64,000 bases of DNA from Actinoalloteichus caeruleus DSM 43889 (GCF_000429185.2 NZ_AUBJ02000001.1:1116001-1180000), one strand, 5' to 3'. Numbered from the stretch's first letter, positions 8,793 through 17,813 are shown. A program made the numbers and translations. The notes: a model not told the origin generated them from the sequence alone.

Positions 8793-10430
8793 CCAGCTCA
8801 CGGAAAGGCGAACGGCGGACCCACGAGCGCCGGCTCCGAACCGCCCTCCCATTCGGAGGTGATGCGCGAGCGCGGGTGACACGAAGCCGGGACACCTGTC
8901 CGCGCGACTTCCCCGCCCGGCGAACATGCTCCAACACCTCACACCGCTTTCCGAGTACCGACGGTACCCAGCAGGACACGGACCGTGTCCCGGATTCCCG
9001 CAGTACGATGCGGCGTGCCCGTCCCAGCCACTTCGAGGCCAGGGCGCATTCCCTTCCACGCCCGCCCCGCAGCCTGGCCGCCCTCGCGGCTCGTCGCCGC
9101 CGATGAGCGCCGTCAACACCGTGCCCCGTCCCACTCCGCGGCGGCCGACCGGCGGACCGGTGCGCACGACCTTCGCCGGGAGGACCGCCCACATTCCAAC
9201 TCCCGCCGGCCGTCCGAGCGGGTACTCGCCCGCCACCAAGGGATGTGGGGCCCGGCCGACCTGAAACCATTCGTCGACCACGCCGTGAGCGATTTCCCCA
9301 ATCCAGGACCACTCCGCAGCTCCGCTCCCTCCGAACCACCCACGTTCCCTTTCCCGCGCGACGCGCACACCACGGCCGCCGATGATTGCCGGCACCCATT
9401 TGCGCGCCGACCCGGAACAGTGGGCACCGGACGCAGGCGTTCGGGATCGTCGCACTCGGCGATCAGCCCACGCTTCACACTAGCATTTCACACTTTTGGG
9501 GGCTTGTCCTTAACCATCCGAACACTTAACTTATCGCTGGGGTACACCCCACTTCTCCTTAAGAGGCACCGTTAGCCCCCCGGAGCTATCAGCCCGTTAC
9601 TTTCCGTGTTCATCAATACCCGGCACTGGTCTCTCCTGAGGCTCATTCCAGCCGCCCTCCACCTGCGGACGGTCATGGCCCAACGGGTGGTGTTGGCGCC
9701 CCCGCTCCGCCGAGCGACCTACCGGCACCACGTCTCCCACCCAGCCACGCCGCACGAGCGCCAAGCGCGCCCGGGTTGCCCAGGGGGCTGGTGGCCTGCC
9801 CGGAGGAGTCGAAGGGTCCAGGCGCTCGCGCCGGCCACCGGGCCAGCACCCCCGCAACACCTGGGCGGGCCACCGCGACGAGCAGCCACCTACCGCGTCG
9901 ACCTCGACGCAAACGCCTTCGCCGGCACCCACCGGCTGCTGCCGCGAGTCAGACTGGGCGACACCCACGTCCGAAGGACGTCACCCTCCGCCTCGACGAC
10001 GCCCAACTCGTCCCGGTGTACCGGGTCACCATCGCACCCGGTCCCTCGTGACCACGTCGGGAACCCGTTGACTCCGTCCCGGTAGCGGGACCCCCGGCGT
10101 CGAGCCCCCTCCCACCGTGGTGCCCCAGCTGACCGCTCCCTCGTGGGACCAGTTCCGCCATCCGCCCACTCCGCCCGGTCTCGCCCAGCCAGACCGTCGC
10201 TCGCCCACCGACCGGGAGGTGCGCGTCCACGAATCGCGATCAAGGCCAGCGCCGGTCCGGCCAGCTCCTCCTGGTTCGTCGGGCCCCGTGGGCGAACCGC
10301 GGCGCACCCGCTTCGAAGCCGCTCAGCGACTACCCGCCCACGCGGGGCACCCTGGCGGGAATTCCCGCGCGACACGGCGACGCCAACGGCCGTTGCCGTC
10401 CGGCTGGGGGCGGCGGGTCGGGCCGCGAGG
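8793..10430. other. Gene-poor stretch upstream of the SARP gene
   Basis: About 1.6 kb in which I cannot support a coding gene. Open frames exist on both strands, but they read as Arg/Pro/Ser-rich shadow sequence with no recognisable family. Around 9470-9600 the base composition becomes distinctly AT-richer, with repeated TTCACAC and CTTAAC words and a short palindrome, which looks like a control region. A weak protein-like piece around 9885-10051 in two plus-strand frames (YRVDLDANAF, then DVTLRLDDAQLV) could be the remains of a decayed gene, but this is uncertain. Confidence 0.5.
9538..9551. promoter_or_regulatory. Palindrome TGGGGTACACCCCA in AT-rich control region
   Basis: Perfect 6-bp arms (TGGGGT and ACCCCA) around AC, inside the locally AT-rich stretch 9470-9600. 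The GGGGT half-site resembles the AGGGGT motif seen upstream of the methoxymalonyl, oxygenase and transporter genes, which makes a regulator site plausible. It lies more than 700 bp upstream of the SARP start, so its target gene is unclear. Confidence 0.3.
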
Positions 10431-10961
10431 TCACACTGGTCTGTCGGGGACCAGTCCGAGGCTGATGATGTGGCGGGCGCGGCCGTCACCGGGAGCGGTG
10501 CGGGTGCGACGTTCGACGGCGGCCTCGATCTCCTCGACGAGTTCGGCGAACTCCTCGTCGGTGACCCAGACGACGCCCTGGCGGTAGAGCAGGTTGTCCC
10601 GGGCGGGTTCGGTGTCGTCACGGGAGAGGTACCGGTCGAAGTCCGCCAGCATCGCTCCACTGAAGACGGTGAACGCTCGGCGGTGGTCGTCCTTGGTCAT
10701 GGTGCCGCGGGCGTCGTCGTCGACGAGGGCCCGGTCCTGGCGGACCCGGTAGCTGCGTTCGACGGTGCCGCGCACGGGCCTCTCCCGCACCACCTCCAGT
10801 ATCTCGGCCTGGGCCAGGGCCGCGACGTGCCGGTACATGGTCGCCGCCGGGATGTCGGGTAGCCGGTCACGGAGCTGTCCGGTGGTCAGCTCGCCGGCCC
10901 CCAACAGGGTCTGCAGGATGCGCAGCCGGACGGGGTGGAGGAGAAGATCCGCGGTTGCCAT
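10431..10961 (-). CDS. Winged helix-turn-helix transcriptional regulator
   Basis: 176 residues with an N-terminal ArsR/PadR-like winged helix (LLHPVRLRILQTLL, then IPAATMYRHVAALAQA as the recognition region, about residues 5-75) and a C-terminal acidic helical domain (FAELVEEIEAAVERRTR). It probably represses itself and the divergent hydrolase-protease pair, because a nested palindrome occupies the short divergent gap. No metal-binding cysteine motif is visible, so metal sensing is unlikely. The ATG start at 10961 follows directly from that gap. The link to the biosynthetic cluster is uncertain; it may be a general stress or housekeeping regulator. Confidence 0.85.
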   Translation of the reverse strand: MATADLLLHPVRLRILQTLLGAGELTTGQLRDRLPDIPAATMYRHVAALAQAEILEVVRERPVRGTVERSYRVRQDRALVDDDARGTMTKDDHRRAFTVFSGAMLADFDRYLSRDDTEPARDNLLYRQGVVWVTDEEFAELVEEIEAAVERRTRTAPGDGRARHIISLGLVPDRPV

Positions 10962-10971
10962 GAGCTGATGG

Positions 10972-11015
10972 TCTCACATCTGATAACGTTCTCGCCGCTG
11001 AGAACAATGTGAGAT
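10972..11015. promoter_or_regulatory. Nested inverted repeats, probable operator of the divergent regulator
   Basis: TCTCACAT (10972-10979) and ATGTGAGA (11007-11014) are perfect inverted 8-mers. Inside them, GTTCTC (10988-10993) faces GAGAAC (11000-11005) across GCCGCT. ATCTGATAACGTTCTC and GAGAACAATGTGAGAT match at 12 of 16 positions as a palindrome. The element fills the gap between the winged-helix regulator (10961, -) and the hydrolase gene (11027, +), the expected place for autoregulation of both directions. Confidence 0.6.
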
Positions 11016-11026
11016 GGAGTGGAACG

Positions 11027-11944
11027 TTGCCCGACCTCGACATGACGGTCACCGCGGATGACGGGACTCCCCTGGCCGGCACGCTGACACTGCCCGCCGG
11101 GCCCGGGCCGCACCCCGCCGTCCTGCTGTTGCACGGTTCCGGTCCGCTGGACCGCGACGGCAACACCCCGAAGCTGCCGACGAACCTCGGCCCAGCCCTG
11201 GCCTCGGCACTCGCCGCCGAGGGGATGGGGACGCTCCGCTACGACCGGCGTGGCGCCGGCGCCACGCCCGGCGTCTGGCAGGCCGCTGGGTTCACCGGCA
11301 ACCGCCGGGACGCCGAGGCCGCGGTGCGGGCGCTGGCCGCGCACCCCGCCGTCCGCGCCGACGCCGTCGGAGCCCTCGGGCACAGCGAGGGCGCCCTGCA
11401 CGCCATGTCCCTCGCGGCCCACGGGGACGTGCGGGCCGTGGTGCTGCTGGCCGGTTACGCCCGCCTGGGAGAGGAGGCCATGCGTTGGCAGGCCGGCTCG
11501 ATCTTCGGCGGTCTGCCCGCACCCCTCCGCCTGCTGCGGCGCCCGCTCGCGGCGGTGGGCGACCGCGTCCTCGACCGTCTCCGGCGGACCGACACGGACG
11601 TGGCGCGCCTCGCGGGGATCCCGGTCAACGCCCGGTGGATGCGCGAGATGCTCGTCCACGACACGCGCGACGACCTCGCCGCCGCGAAGGCCCACGTCCT
11701 GGCCGTCACCGGTGACAAGGACATCCAGGTCGACCCAGCCGACCTGGCCACCATCGCTGGGCTGGTGCCGGGCGGAGCCGAGACCCACCGCGTGCCCGAC
11801 CTCACGCACGTCCTGCGCCGTGACCCCGGCCGCCACACCCTGCGCTCCTACCGGCGGCTGCTGCGGCAACCGGTCGATCCCGAGCTGCTCGCGCTGGTCA
11901 CCACCTGGCTCGGGCGCCAGCTCGACGCCGTCCCCGGCGCCTGA
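11027..11944 (+). CDS. Alpha/beta hydrolase (dienelactone hydrolase/prolyl-peptidase-like)
   Basis: 305 residues of alpha/beta-hydrolase fold. The oxyanion-region strand is VLLLHGSGPLDRDGN, the nucleophile elbow is LGHSEG, and a C-terminal VPDLTHVLR segment carries the probable catalytic His. The middle region has a helical lid. Substrate unknown; such esterases or peptidases are common next to their own repressor. The TTG start at 11027 is chosen because GGAG lies 7 bp upstream and the GTG at 11009 sits within the operator palindrome; an ATG at 11042 is also possible. It is followed after 44 bp by the CPBP protease gene, and they probably share a transcript. Confidence 0.82.
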   Translation: MPDLDMTVTADDGTPLAGTLTLPAGPGPHPAVLLLHGSGPLDRDGNTPKLPTNLGPALASALAAEGMGTLRYDRRGAGATPGVWQAAGFTGNRRDAEAAVRALAAHPAVRADAVGALGHSEGALHAMSLAAHGDVRAVVLLAGYARLGEEAMRWQAGSIFGGLPAPLRLLRRPLAAVGDRVLDRLRRTDTDVARLAGIPVNARWMREMLVHDTRDDLAAAKAHVLAVTGDKDIQVDPADLATIAGLVPGGAETHRVPDLTHVLRRDPGRHTLRSYRRLLRQPVDPELLALVTTWLGRQLDAVPGA

Positions 11945-11988
11945 CCGCCGCTTCCCACACCCCGCACTCGACACGAGGAGTACCTGGC

Positions 11989-12846
11989 ATGTCCACGTCA
12001 CCATCTACCAGCCCGTACCGCAACGACCTCGTCCTGTTCATGGCGATCTCCTTCGTCGTCAGCTGGGCGTCCTGGGGCGTGGCGATCGCGATGGGCGGGC
12101 CCGCGGTGAACCCGCCCGCTGTCCTGCCCCACCTGTTCGGAGCGTTCGGGCCCTCGATCGCGGCGCTCGTGATCCGCATCCGCCGAGGACGGCGGCGGGA
12201 GGCCGTCCCGGAACACGCTGCGCGGTTCCGGATCCCCCTGCTGGTCTGGGTTCCCGTCCTCCTGGCATTGGCCTCGGCGACCGTGCTGGCTGGCGCGTTC
12301 CTGGCTGGCGCGGGTGACGGGCCGACGCCGAGCTTCGACTCCGGGTTGGAGATGATGAGCGCCCAGGGGCCCGTGCTGTTCCTCGTCATGATGGTGATCT
12401 CCGGACCGCTGGCCGAGGAGCCGGGCTGGCGCGGCACCGCGTACCCGAGGATGCGCGCGTCGATGAGCCGTTTCCAGGTGGGCCTGGTGTTGGGCGCCGT
12501 CTGGGCCGTGTGGCACCTGCCGCTGTTCTTCATCGCCGGGACTGTCCAACACCAGCTCGGTCTCATGACTCCCAGCGGCGTGCTCTTCGCCGTCAGCTCC
12601 ATTCCGATGGCCATGCTCTGCTGCTGCGCCTACGAACGCGCCGGCGTCGTCGGCTCGGTGGCGGCGCACTTCGCGGTCAACGCGACGATGGTCCTGCTCA
12701 ACGTCCAGCACCCCGTCACCCAGGCCATGATCATGGGCATCCAGGCGCTCACCGTCACCGCCCTGCTGCTCGCCCCGATCCGTGCGGTGGGACAACGGCG
12801 GCACACGGGTGACAGCGGCGCGCCGCGCGTCGTCGAGCGCGTCTGA
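11989..12846 (+). CDS. CPBP-family intramembrane glutamic protease (Abi/CAAX-like)
   Basis: 285 residues, mostly transmembrane helices (about seven or eight). It has the CPBP signatures: EEPGWRG (the EExxxR motif), WHLPLFF and, further on, HFAVNA, which together form the intramembrane catalytic site. Bacterial members are linked to CAAX-type processing, bacteriocin self-immunity or unknown membrane roles. GAGGAG lies 9 bp before the ATG. It probably forms an operon with the hydrolase under the winged-helix regulator. A link to product resistance is possible but unsupported. Confidence 0.85.
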   Translation: MSTSPSTSPYRNDLVLFMAISFVVSWASWGVAIAMGGPAVNPPAVLPHLFGAFGPSIAALVIRIRRGRRREAVPEHAARFRIPLLVWVPVLLALASATVLAGAFLAGAGDGPTPSFDSGLEMMSAQGPVLFLVMMVISGPLAEEPGWRGTAYPRMRASMSRFQVGLVLGAVWAVWHLPLFFIAGTVQHQLGLMTPSGVLFAVSSIPMAMLCCCAYERAGVVGSVAAHFAVNATMVLLNVQHPVTQAMIMGIQALTVTALLLAPIRAVGQRRHTGDSGAPRVVERV

Positions 12847-13169
12847 GCCCCACCGCGGGGCCGGGCGGCCCGGGCGGTACGACTGGTCCCGCGCGGGACT
12901 GCGGGCCGGCTCCGGTCACGCGTCGCGGGCTGGCTTCGGAGCGACCACCACGGCACGTCGTCGACGACCAGGCGCGCACCGGGACGCCGCGGGTCTGGTC
13001 GCGAGGCGCTGCCCCGAACGCGTTCCCGCCAACGCCTCCTGGCGGAGCCGGCCCGACGACGTCCGTCACGGGCGGCACGCCGGTCACGCGTCGGCGCCGG
13101 GTTGTCGCTACGGGCGCCCGGCCCCGCTCCCCACCCGCCCGACACGCATGGCACGCCCCCGGTCGGTGA

Positions 13170-13478
13170 CGACGATCCCCCTGGCTGACGCGGGGTCCCG
13201 AGCAGTTCCTCGCCGCTCTCGCGGAGGTGACCCGTGTCTCCTCCGTGGAGATCGAACGTCCTCTGCACACCCCGCCCCGCATCCCCCAGGTGATCCGCCC
13301 GGACGACCACGGGCACGCCGTCCGCTGGCCCAGGACGGTGATCACGCCACCGGTGGGATCGGGCAGCCGCTCCGCCCGTCGAGGTGCCCCTCCGCCAGTA
13401 GTGGGCGGTGGTGCGGGCGGCCTGCGAGGAGGCCGCCCAGCCGCGCCCGGCCTGGATGCCGTCCCGGAGCGCGGGTGA
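13170..13478 (+). pseudogene. Possible gene remnant (about 100 codons)
   Basis: Within the 675-bp gap between the protease and the exporter genes, one plus-strand frame (opened after a stop at 13167) reads protein-like, for example EQFLAALAEVTRVSSVEIER then IPQVIRPDDHGHAVRWP. It lacks a credible start and ends in low-complexity Gly/Arg/Pro. The minus strand of the same stretch opens with an ATG at 13490 (MTDPSPALRDG) but decays quickly. I cannot name a family. It may be an eroded fragment or chance. Confidence 0.2.
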
Positions 13479-13521
13479 GGGGTCGGTCATCCCCCTCGCC
13501 CACGTCGCACCGGCACGAGGG

Positions 13522-14358
13522 TCAGGACACCGCGCGGCGCTTGAAACCGATGGTGCCCAGGACCACGAAGACCGCGGTCATCCCGACCAGCGCCACCGAG
13601 CACAGCCAGTACGGGATCGTCTGCACCGAGTTGTCCAGCAGGACGTCCCGCATGCCCTCGCTCGCGTAGGTCAGGGGGTTGAGGGCGCACACGAACTGGA
13701 ACCACGGCAGGTGCGCGAGCCCGTGCCACGGGAACTGCGTCGCGCCGGTGAACATCAGCGGGGTCAACGTCGCGGTGAACACGATGTCGATCTTGGCTGG
13801 GGGGACGAAGGTGCCCATCACCATGCCCACGCCCGCCGCCGCGAGGGAGCACATCACCAGCATCAGGAAGGCGGGGAGCAGGCCAGCGGGATCCCAGGAC
13901 ACGCCGTCCAGGATCAGGAACCCGATCGGGATCATCACGACACCGGACATCAGTCCGCGCAGCGCGCCGAAGACGACCTTCTCCAGCGCGACGACGCTCA
14001 TCGACACCGGCGCGAGCAGTCGGTCCTCGATCTCCTTGGTGAACGAGAAGTCCATGACCATCGGCATGGCCGTCGCCTGGAGCGCGCCGAGGAACCCGTT
14101 CAGCGCGATGACACCGGGGAACAACAGCTGGGCGAAGCCCGGGGCGATGAAGCCGAGGTCAGCGAGGACCTTGCCGAAGATGAACAACATCAGGAACGGC
14201 TGGAGCAGGGTCTTGACCAGGAACCCCGAGAGGTCCTTGCCCGTGACGTAGAAGTCCCTGCTCAGCAGTGCGCCGAACACGCGCAGCGCCGTGCCCAGCT
14301 CGGCGCGGTCGCGCCGCGGTGACTGTGGTGCCTGCGGCGGCACGTCGATGGCGGTCAT
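13522..14358 (-). CDS. ABC-2 type exporter permease (DrrB-like)
   Basis: 278 residues with six predicted transmembrane helices and the ABC-2 membrane layout: a cytosolic N-terminus, LLSRDFYVTGKDLSGFLVK before helix 1, and a conserved NPLTYASEGMRDVL segment before the last helix. It forms the membrane part of a drug exporter with the adjacent ATPase, whose stop codon overlaps this ATG. DrrAB-type pumps export polyketide drugs and give self-resistance. Here the substrate is inferred to be the cluster product. Confidence 0.9.
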   Translation of the reverse strand: MTAIDVPPQAPQSPRRDRAELGTALRVFGALLSRDFYVTGKDLSGFLVKTLLQPFLMLFIFGKVLADLGFIAPGFAQLLFPGVIALNGFLGALQATAMPMVMDFSFTKEIEDRLLAPVSMSVVALEKVVFGALRGLMSGVVMIPIGFLILDGVSWDPAGLLPAFLMLVMCSLAAAGVGMVMGTFVPPAKIDIVFTATLTPLMFTGATQFPWHGLAHLPWFQFVCALNPLTYASEGMRDVLLDNSVQTIPYWLCSVALVGMTAVFVVLGTIGFKRRAVS

Positions 14359-15392
14359 CGGAGCTCCCGTCCGGTGAGGTAAAGAAACACGTCCTCCAGG
14401 CTCGGCTTGCTCACGGAGAGATCCGTGATGTCGCAGCCGATCCCCGCGAGGACCTTGAGCATGATCGGCACGACCACCGAGGAGTCCACCGAGGTGTACA
14501 ACCGGAACTGGGTTCCGTTGGCACCGCCGGCGGTGGGGGCGGGGACCGGGAGCCACGGCGGAAGCGGGATTCCCGGCGGCGGTGCCGGCATGCCGGCGCT
14601 GATCTTCTCCACCCGTTCGACGTTGTCCAGCTCGGACAGCGCCGTCACGACGGCGTCCGCCTGGCTCTCGTCCGCGTTGATCGTCACCGTCAGGGTCGCG
14701 CTTCCCGGCAACGCGCTCGTCATCGCCGCCGGAGGGTCGATCTTGAGCATCTTCCCGTGGTCGACGATGCCGACCCGGTCGCACAGCTTGGTGGCCTCCT
14801 CCATGTCGTGCGTGGTGATCACGACGGTCACGCCCTCCTCCCGGAACCTGACGATCTCGTCGTGCACGAAGACGCGGGCCTGGGGGTCGAGGCCACTGGT
14901 CGGCTCGTCGAGGAACAGCACCTCGGGTTCGTGCATCAGGGCCCGCGCGATCATCACCCGCTGGGCCTGGCCACCGGACAGCTCCTCTGCCTTCGCCGTG
15001 GCGCGGTCCCGGAGGCCGACGCGCTCCAGGATCTCCTCCGCTCGCTGTTTGCGGACCGCGCGGCTCACGCCGTGGTACGCCGCGTGGTAGAGCAGGTTCT
15101 GCCGCACGTCGAGGGAGCGGTCGAGGTTGTTGTGCTGCGGGACGACGGCAAGTGCCCTGCGGGCCTTCCTCGCGTCCGTCGTCACGTCCCTCCCCGCCAC
15201 GATGGCTTGTCCGGACGTGGCCACGACCCGGGTGGTGAGCACACCGATCGTCGTGGTCTTCCCGGCGCCGTTGGGTCCGAGCAGTCCGAACACCTCACCC
15301 CGGCGAACCGAGAAACTCAGTCCGTCGACCGCGGCCGGCATGCTGGGCACATACCGCTTGACGAGTTCGCTGACCACCACGGCGTCGCTCAT
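14355..15392 (-). CDS. ABC exporter ATP-binding protein (DrrA-like)
   Basis: 345 residues. Walker A is GPNGAGKTT, the signature is LSGGQAQR, Walker B is VLFLDEPTSGLD, and the H-loop is VITTHDMEEA. A C-terminal extension of about 110 residues is typical of DrrA proteins. It powers the downstream permease. The start is taken at the ATG for MSDAVVVSELVKRY; an ATG three codons upstream (15401) is possible. It is divergent from the methoxymalonyl-ACP operon across a region with several AGGGGT motifs, so the exporter may be co-induced with biosynthesis. Confidence 0.9.
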   Translation of the reverse strand: MSDAVVVSELVKRYVPSMPAAVDGLSFSVRRGEVFGLLGPNGAGKTTTIGVLTTRVVATSGQAIVAGRDVTTDARKARRALAVVPQHNNLDRSLDVRQNLLYHAAYHGVSRAVRKQRAEEILERVGLRDRATAKAEELSGGQAQRVMIARALMHEPEVLFLDEPTSGLDPQARVFVHDEIVRFREEGVTVVITTHDMEEATKLCDRVGIVDHGKMLKIDPPAAMTSALPGSATLTVTINADESQADAVVTALSELDNVERVEKISAGMPAPPPGIPLPPWLPVPAPTAGGANGTQFRLYTSVDSSVVVPIMLKVLAGIGCDITDLSVSKPSLEDVFLYLTGRELR

Positions 15393-15425
15393 GCGGCACA
15401 TCGTCGGGGGTGCGGTCAACGGGGC

Positions 15426-15557
15426 AACACCCCTACAGCCGTCGCGGTACCGCAGTCTTCGACCACTAGGGGGCGCGGGGAACGCCCAGGGGTTGCCGGT
15501 CGTGCGTGGACCGACCTAGCGTTCGAGCGTCGTTGTGGAGTCCGGGAACACCCCTGT
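15426..15557. promoter_or_regulatory. Divergent control region with repeated AGGGGT-type sites and a promoter
   Basis: The gap between the exporter and the methoxymalonyl operon holds AACACCCCTAC (15426-15436), CTAGGGGG (15466-15473), CCAGGGGTTGC (15486-15496) and AACACCCCTGT (15547-15557). On the appropriate strand these read as variants of (A/G)(C/T)AGGGGT. A plus-strand promoter candidate is TTGCCG (15493-15498), an 18-bp spacer and TAGCGT (15517-15522), giving a transcript start near 15529 ahead of the GTG at 15567. One motif overlaps the -35 box. Confidence 0.5.
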
Positions 15558-15566
15558 GGAGGTTCG

Positions 15567-16436
15567 GTGACGACTGAAGGCTCACCGCATCGCCTCACTG
15601 TGCTCGGTGCGGGCGTGATGGGCACCGGTATCACCGCGATGGCGGTCGGTCACGGCGTGCCCGTCGTGCTGGTGGACGTGGATGCGGACGCCCTCGCTCG
15701 TGCGCGCGCGGAGGTGTTGGGCAAGGTGCGGCACGCCCGGCTGATGGGCACCCTCCCCGAGGACCGCGCCGAAGGGGAGCTGGTCACCACCTCGTCGGTG
15801 GGCGCCGAGTGCTCGGACGCGACGGCGGTGGTCGAGGCGACCACGGAGATCCCGGAGATGAAGGCGAAGGCACTCGGGGAGATCGCCGCCGCGGTCCCCG
15901 AGGGGACCCCGTTGATCTCCACGACGTCGGGAATCCCGATCGACGAGATGGCCGACTGGGTGCCTCGGCCGGCGGATCTGGTCGGTACCCACTTCATGAA
16001 CCCGGCCTACCTGATCAACACCGTCGAGATGATCCGAGGGCCCCGGACCGCCGAGAGCACGATGGCGCGGGCCACCGCTCTGCTGGAGGCCATGGCTCGG
16101 CGGGTCATCGTGGTCCGGGACGCGCCCGGCTTCGTCACGAGCCGGTTGCTGCATCCCATGATCAACGCGGCGGCCCGCGTCGTCGGCGAGGGCACCGCGA
16201 CCGTCGAGGACGTCGACGAGTTGATGCGGGGATGTCTCGGCCACCCGGTCGGACCGCTGCGGACCGCCGACCTGATCGGGATCGACAACCTGGTGGACTC
16301 CCTCGTGGTGCTGCACGAGCGCACGGGCGACGAGAGCGCCCGCCCGTGCGAGCTCCTGTTGGCGAAGGTACGTGAGGGGAACCTCGGCCGTAAGACGGGC
16401 CGTGGCTTCTACGACTACGGAAGGGCTCTGTCATGA
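15567..16436 (+). CDS. 3-hydroxyacyl-CoA dehydrogenase-like enzyme for methoxymalonyl-ACP
   Basis: 289 residues. The N-terminal NAD-binding Rossmann fold has VLGAGVMGTGI, and the C-terminal helical domain has the GHPVGPLRTADLIGID segment of 3-hydroxybutyryl-CoA dehydrogenases. In FK520 and ansamitocin clusters the homologue (FkbK or Asm type) oxidises glyceryl-ACP at the hydroxymalonyl-forming stage. The four downstream partners of that pathway are present, so the assignment is firm. The GTG start has GGAGG 5 bp upstream. The stop overlaps the ACP start (ATGATGA). Confidence 0.92.
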   Translation: MTTEGSPHRLTVLGAGVMGTGITAMAVGHGVPVVLVDVDADALARARAEVLGKVRHARLMGTLPEDRAEGELVTTSSVGAECSDATAVVEATTEIPEMKAKALGEIAAAVPEGTPLISTTSGIPIDEMADWVPRPADLVGTHFMNPAYLINTVEMIRGPRTAESTMARATALLEAMARRVIVVRDAPGFVTSRLLHPMINAAARVVGEGTATVEDVDELMRGCLGHPVGPLRTADLIGIDNLVDSLVVLHERTGDESARPCELLLAKVREGNLGRKTGRGFYDYGRALS

Positions 16437-16717
16437 TGGCTGACCACGCGGAGGTGACCGAGCGGACCGTGGTGGCCGAGCTGCTCACGTTCCTCGAGGA
16501 GCGGACCAAGTCCGCGGTCACCGAGGACCAGGACCTCTTCGCGACCGGTGCCGTGTCCTCGATGTTCGCCATGCAGCTGGTGGTGCACCTCGAGGAGGCG
16601 TACGACGTCACGATCGTCGGCGGCGACCTCAAGCAGGTCAACTTCCGCACCGTGCGGGCGATGGCGGAACTCGTGCTCCGCCTGCGCGAGGCCCAGGGCG
16701 TGACGGGCGGTGCCTGA
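16433..16717 (+). CDS. Discrete acyl carrier protein for methoxymalonyl-ACP (FkbJ-like)
   Basis: 94-residue ACP. The motif is LFATGAVSSMFAMQLV; Ser43 is the likely phosphopantetheine attachment site, in the position of the Ser in the GxxNSLFAMQL motif of FkbJ-type carriers. It carries the glyceryl, hydroxymalonyl and finally methoxymalonyl unit, and delivers it to the PKS acyltransferase. Two ATGs in tandem (16433 and 16436) could serve as start. It overlaps both neighbours, so it is tightly coupled. Confidence 0.92.
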   Translation: MMADHAEVTERTVVAELLTFLEERTKSAVTEDQDLFATGAVSSMFAMQLVVHLEEAYDVTIVGGDLKQVNFRTVRAMAELVLRLREAQGVTGGA

Positions 16718-17813
16718 CGCCCTGACGAGCGCGCGGGACCTGGTCGGCACGCTCGTGGCCGACCGCGCCGACGCGTGGGACGCCGCGGGGCGGTTGCCGG
16801 AGGACCTTCTCCGGGACCTCGGCGGACGGGGTCTGCTGTGCGCCGAGGTGCCCGGCTCCTACGGTGGGCTCGGTGCCGGCAGCAGGGACAGCGGCGAGTT
16901 CACCGCGTACGTCGGCAGCCTCTGCGGTTCGCTGCGCAGCATCATGACCTCGCAGGGGATGGCGGCGTGGACGGTGCGACGGCTGGGTGACCAGGACCAG
17001 CGGGCGGCGTACCTGCCACGGCTGACCTCGGGCGAACTGGCGGCGGTCGGCTTCAGCGAACCTGACGCGGGCAGCGATCTTTCCGCGATGACGACGAGCG
17101 TGCGCGTCGAGGACGACGTGGTCGTCCTCGACGGCGAGAAGATGTGGGTGACGGGTGCGTGCTACGCCGACCTGTTGGTCGTCTTCGCCAGGTCTGAGGA
17201 CGACGTCGTCGTGGTCGTGGTGCCCACCGCGACGCCCGGTGTCACCGTCGAGCGGATCCCGGATCCCCTGGGTTGCCGGGCGGCCGGGCACGCGAACGTG
17301 CGGTTCTCCTCGGTCCGGTTGCCGGCGTCGGCCGTGCTCGGCGGAACGGGTCTGTCGCTGCTCGCCACGACGGCGCTGGCCTACGGCCGGATCTCGGTCG
17401 CGTGGGGTTGTGTCGGCATCCTCAGAGCCTGCCTGAACGCGGCGGTGACCCACGCCCGGACCCGGGAGCAGTTCGGCAAGCCACTCGCGCGACACCAGCT
17501 GGTGGCACGGCACCTCGCCGAGTTGCTGGTGTCGGAGCAGGTCGCCACGCGGGCGTGCGAGCACGCGAGCGACCTGTGGGACGCGCGGTCCCCTGATCTC
17601 GTCACCGCGGTCGTGCTGGCCAAGCACGTCGCGGCCGGGCACGCGGCACGGGGTGCCGCGACGGCGACGCAGGTGCTCGCCTCGGCTGGTGCGGCGCACG
17701 GGCACGTGGTGGCCAGGGCGTACCGGGACGCCAAGTTGATGGAGATCATCGAGGGCAGCACCGAGATCTGCCAGTTGATCCTGGCGGAGCACGCCGTCGC
17801 GACGGTGGCGTGA
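16710..17813 (+). CDS. Acyl-CoA dehydrogenase-family flavoenzyme (FkbI-like)
   Basis: 367 residues of FAD-dependent acyl-CoA dehydrogenase fold. The flavin/substrate segments are VGFSEPDAGSDLSAM and EKMWVTGA, and the C-terminal catalytic stretch is MEIIEGSTEICQ. In methoxymalonyl-ACP pathways the homologue oxidises the hydroxyl-bearing glyceryl-ACP carbon together with the dehydrogenase above. The GTG start overlaps the ACP gene by 8 bp, and the end overlaps the possible GTG start of fkbH. Confidence 0.92.
   Translation: MPDALTSARDLVGTLVADRADAWDAAGRLPEDLLRDLGGRGLLCAEVPGSYGGLGAGSRDSGEFTAYVGSLCGSLRSIMTSQGMAAWTVRRLGDQDQRAAYLPRLTSGELAAVGFSEPDAGSDLSAMTTSVRVEDDVVVLDGEKMWVTGACYADLLVVFARSEDDVVVVVVPTATPGVTVERIPDPLGCRAAGHANVRFSSVRLPASAVLGGTGLSLLATTALAYGRISVAWGCVGILRACLNAAVTHARTREQFGKPLARHQLVARHLAELLVSEQVATRACEHASDLWDARSPDLVTAVVLAKHVAAGHAARGAATATQVLASAGAAHGHVVARAYRDAKLMEIIEGSTEICQLILAEHAVATVA

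Noticed and set aside
8985-9575. Plus-strand open frame of about 195 codons in the gene-poor stretch
   Set aside because: Arg/Pro/Ser-rich, no ribosome-binding site, runs into the AT-rich control region, and no recognisable domain.
9885-10051. Possible remnant of a transposase C-terminus in two plus-strand frames
   Set aside because: Only short stretches look protein-like. No terminal inverted repeats, target duplication or catalytic motif are visible.
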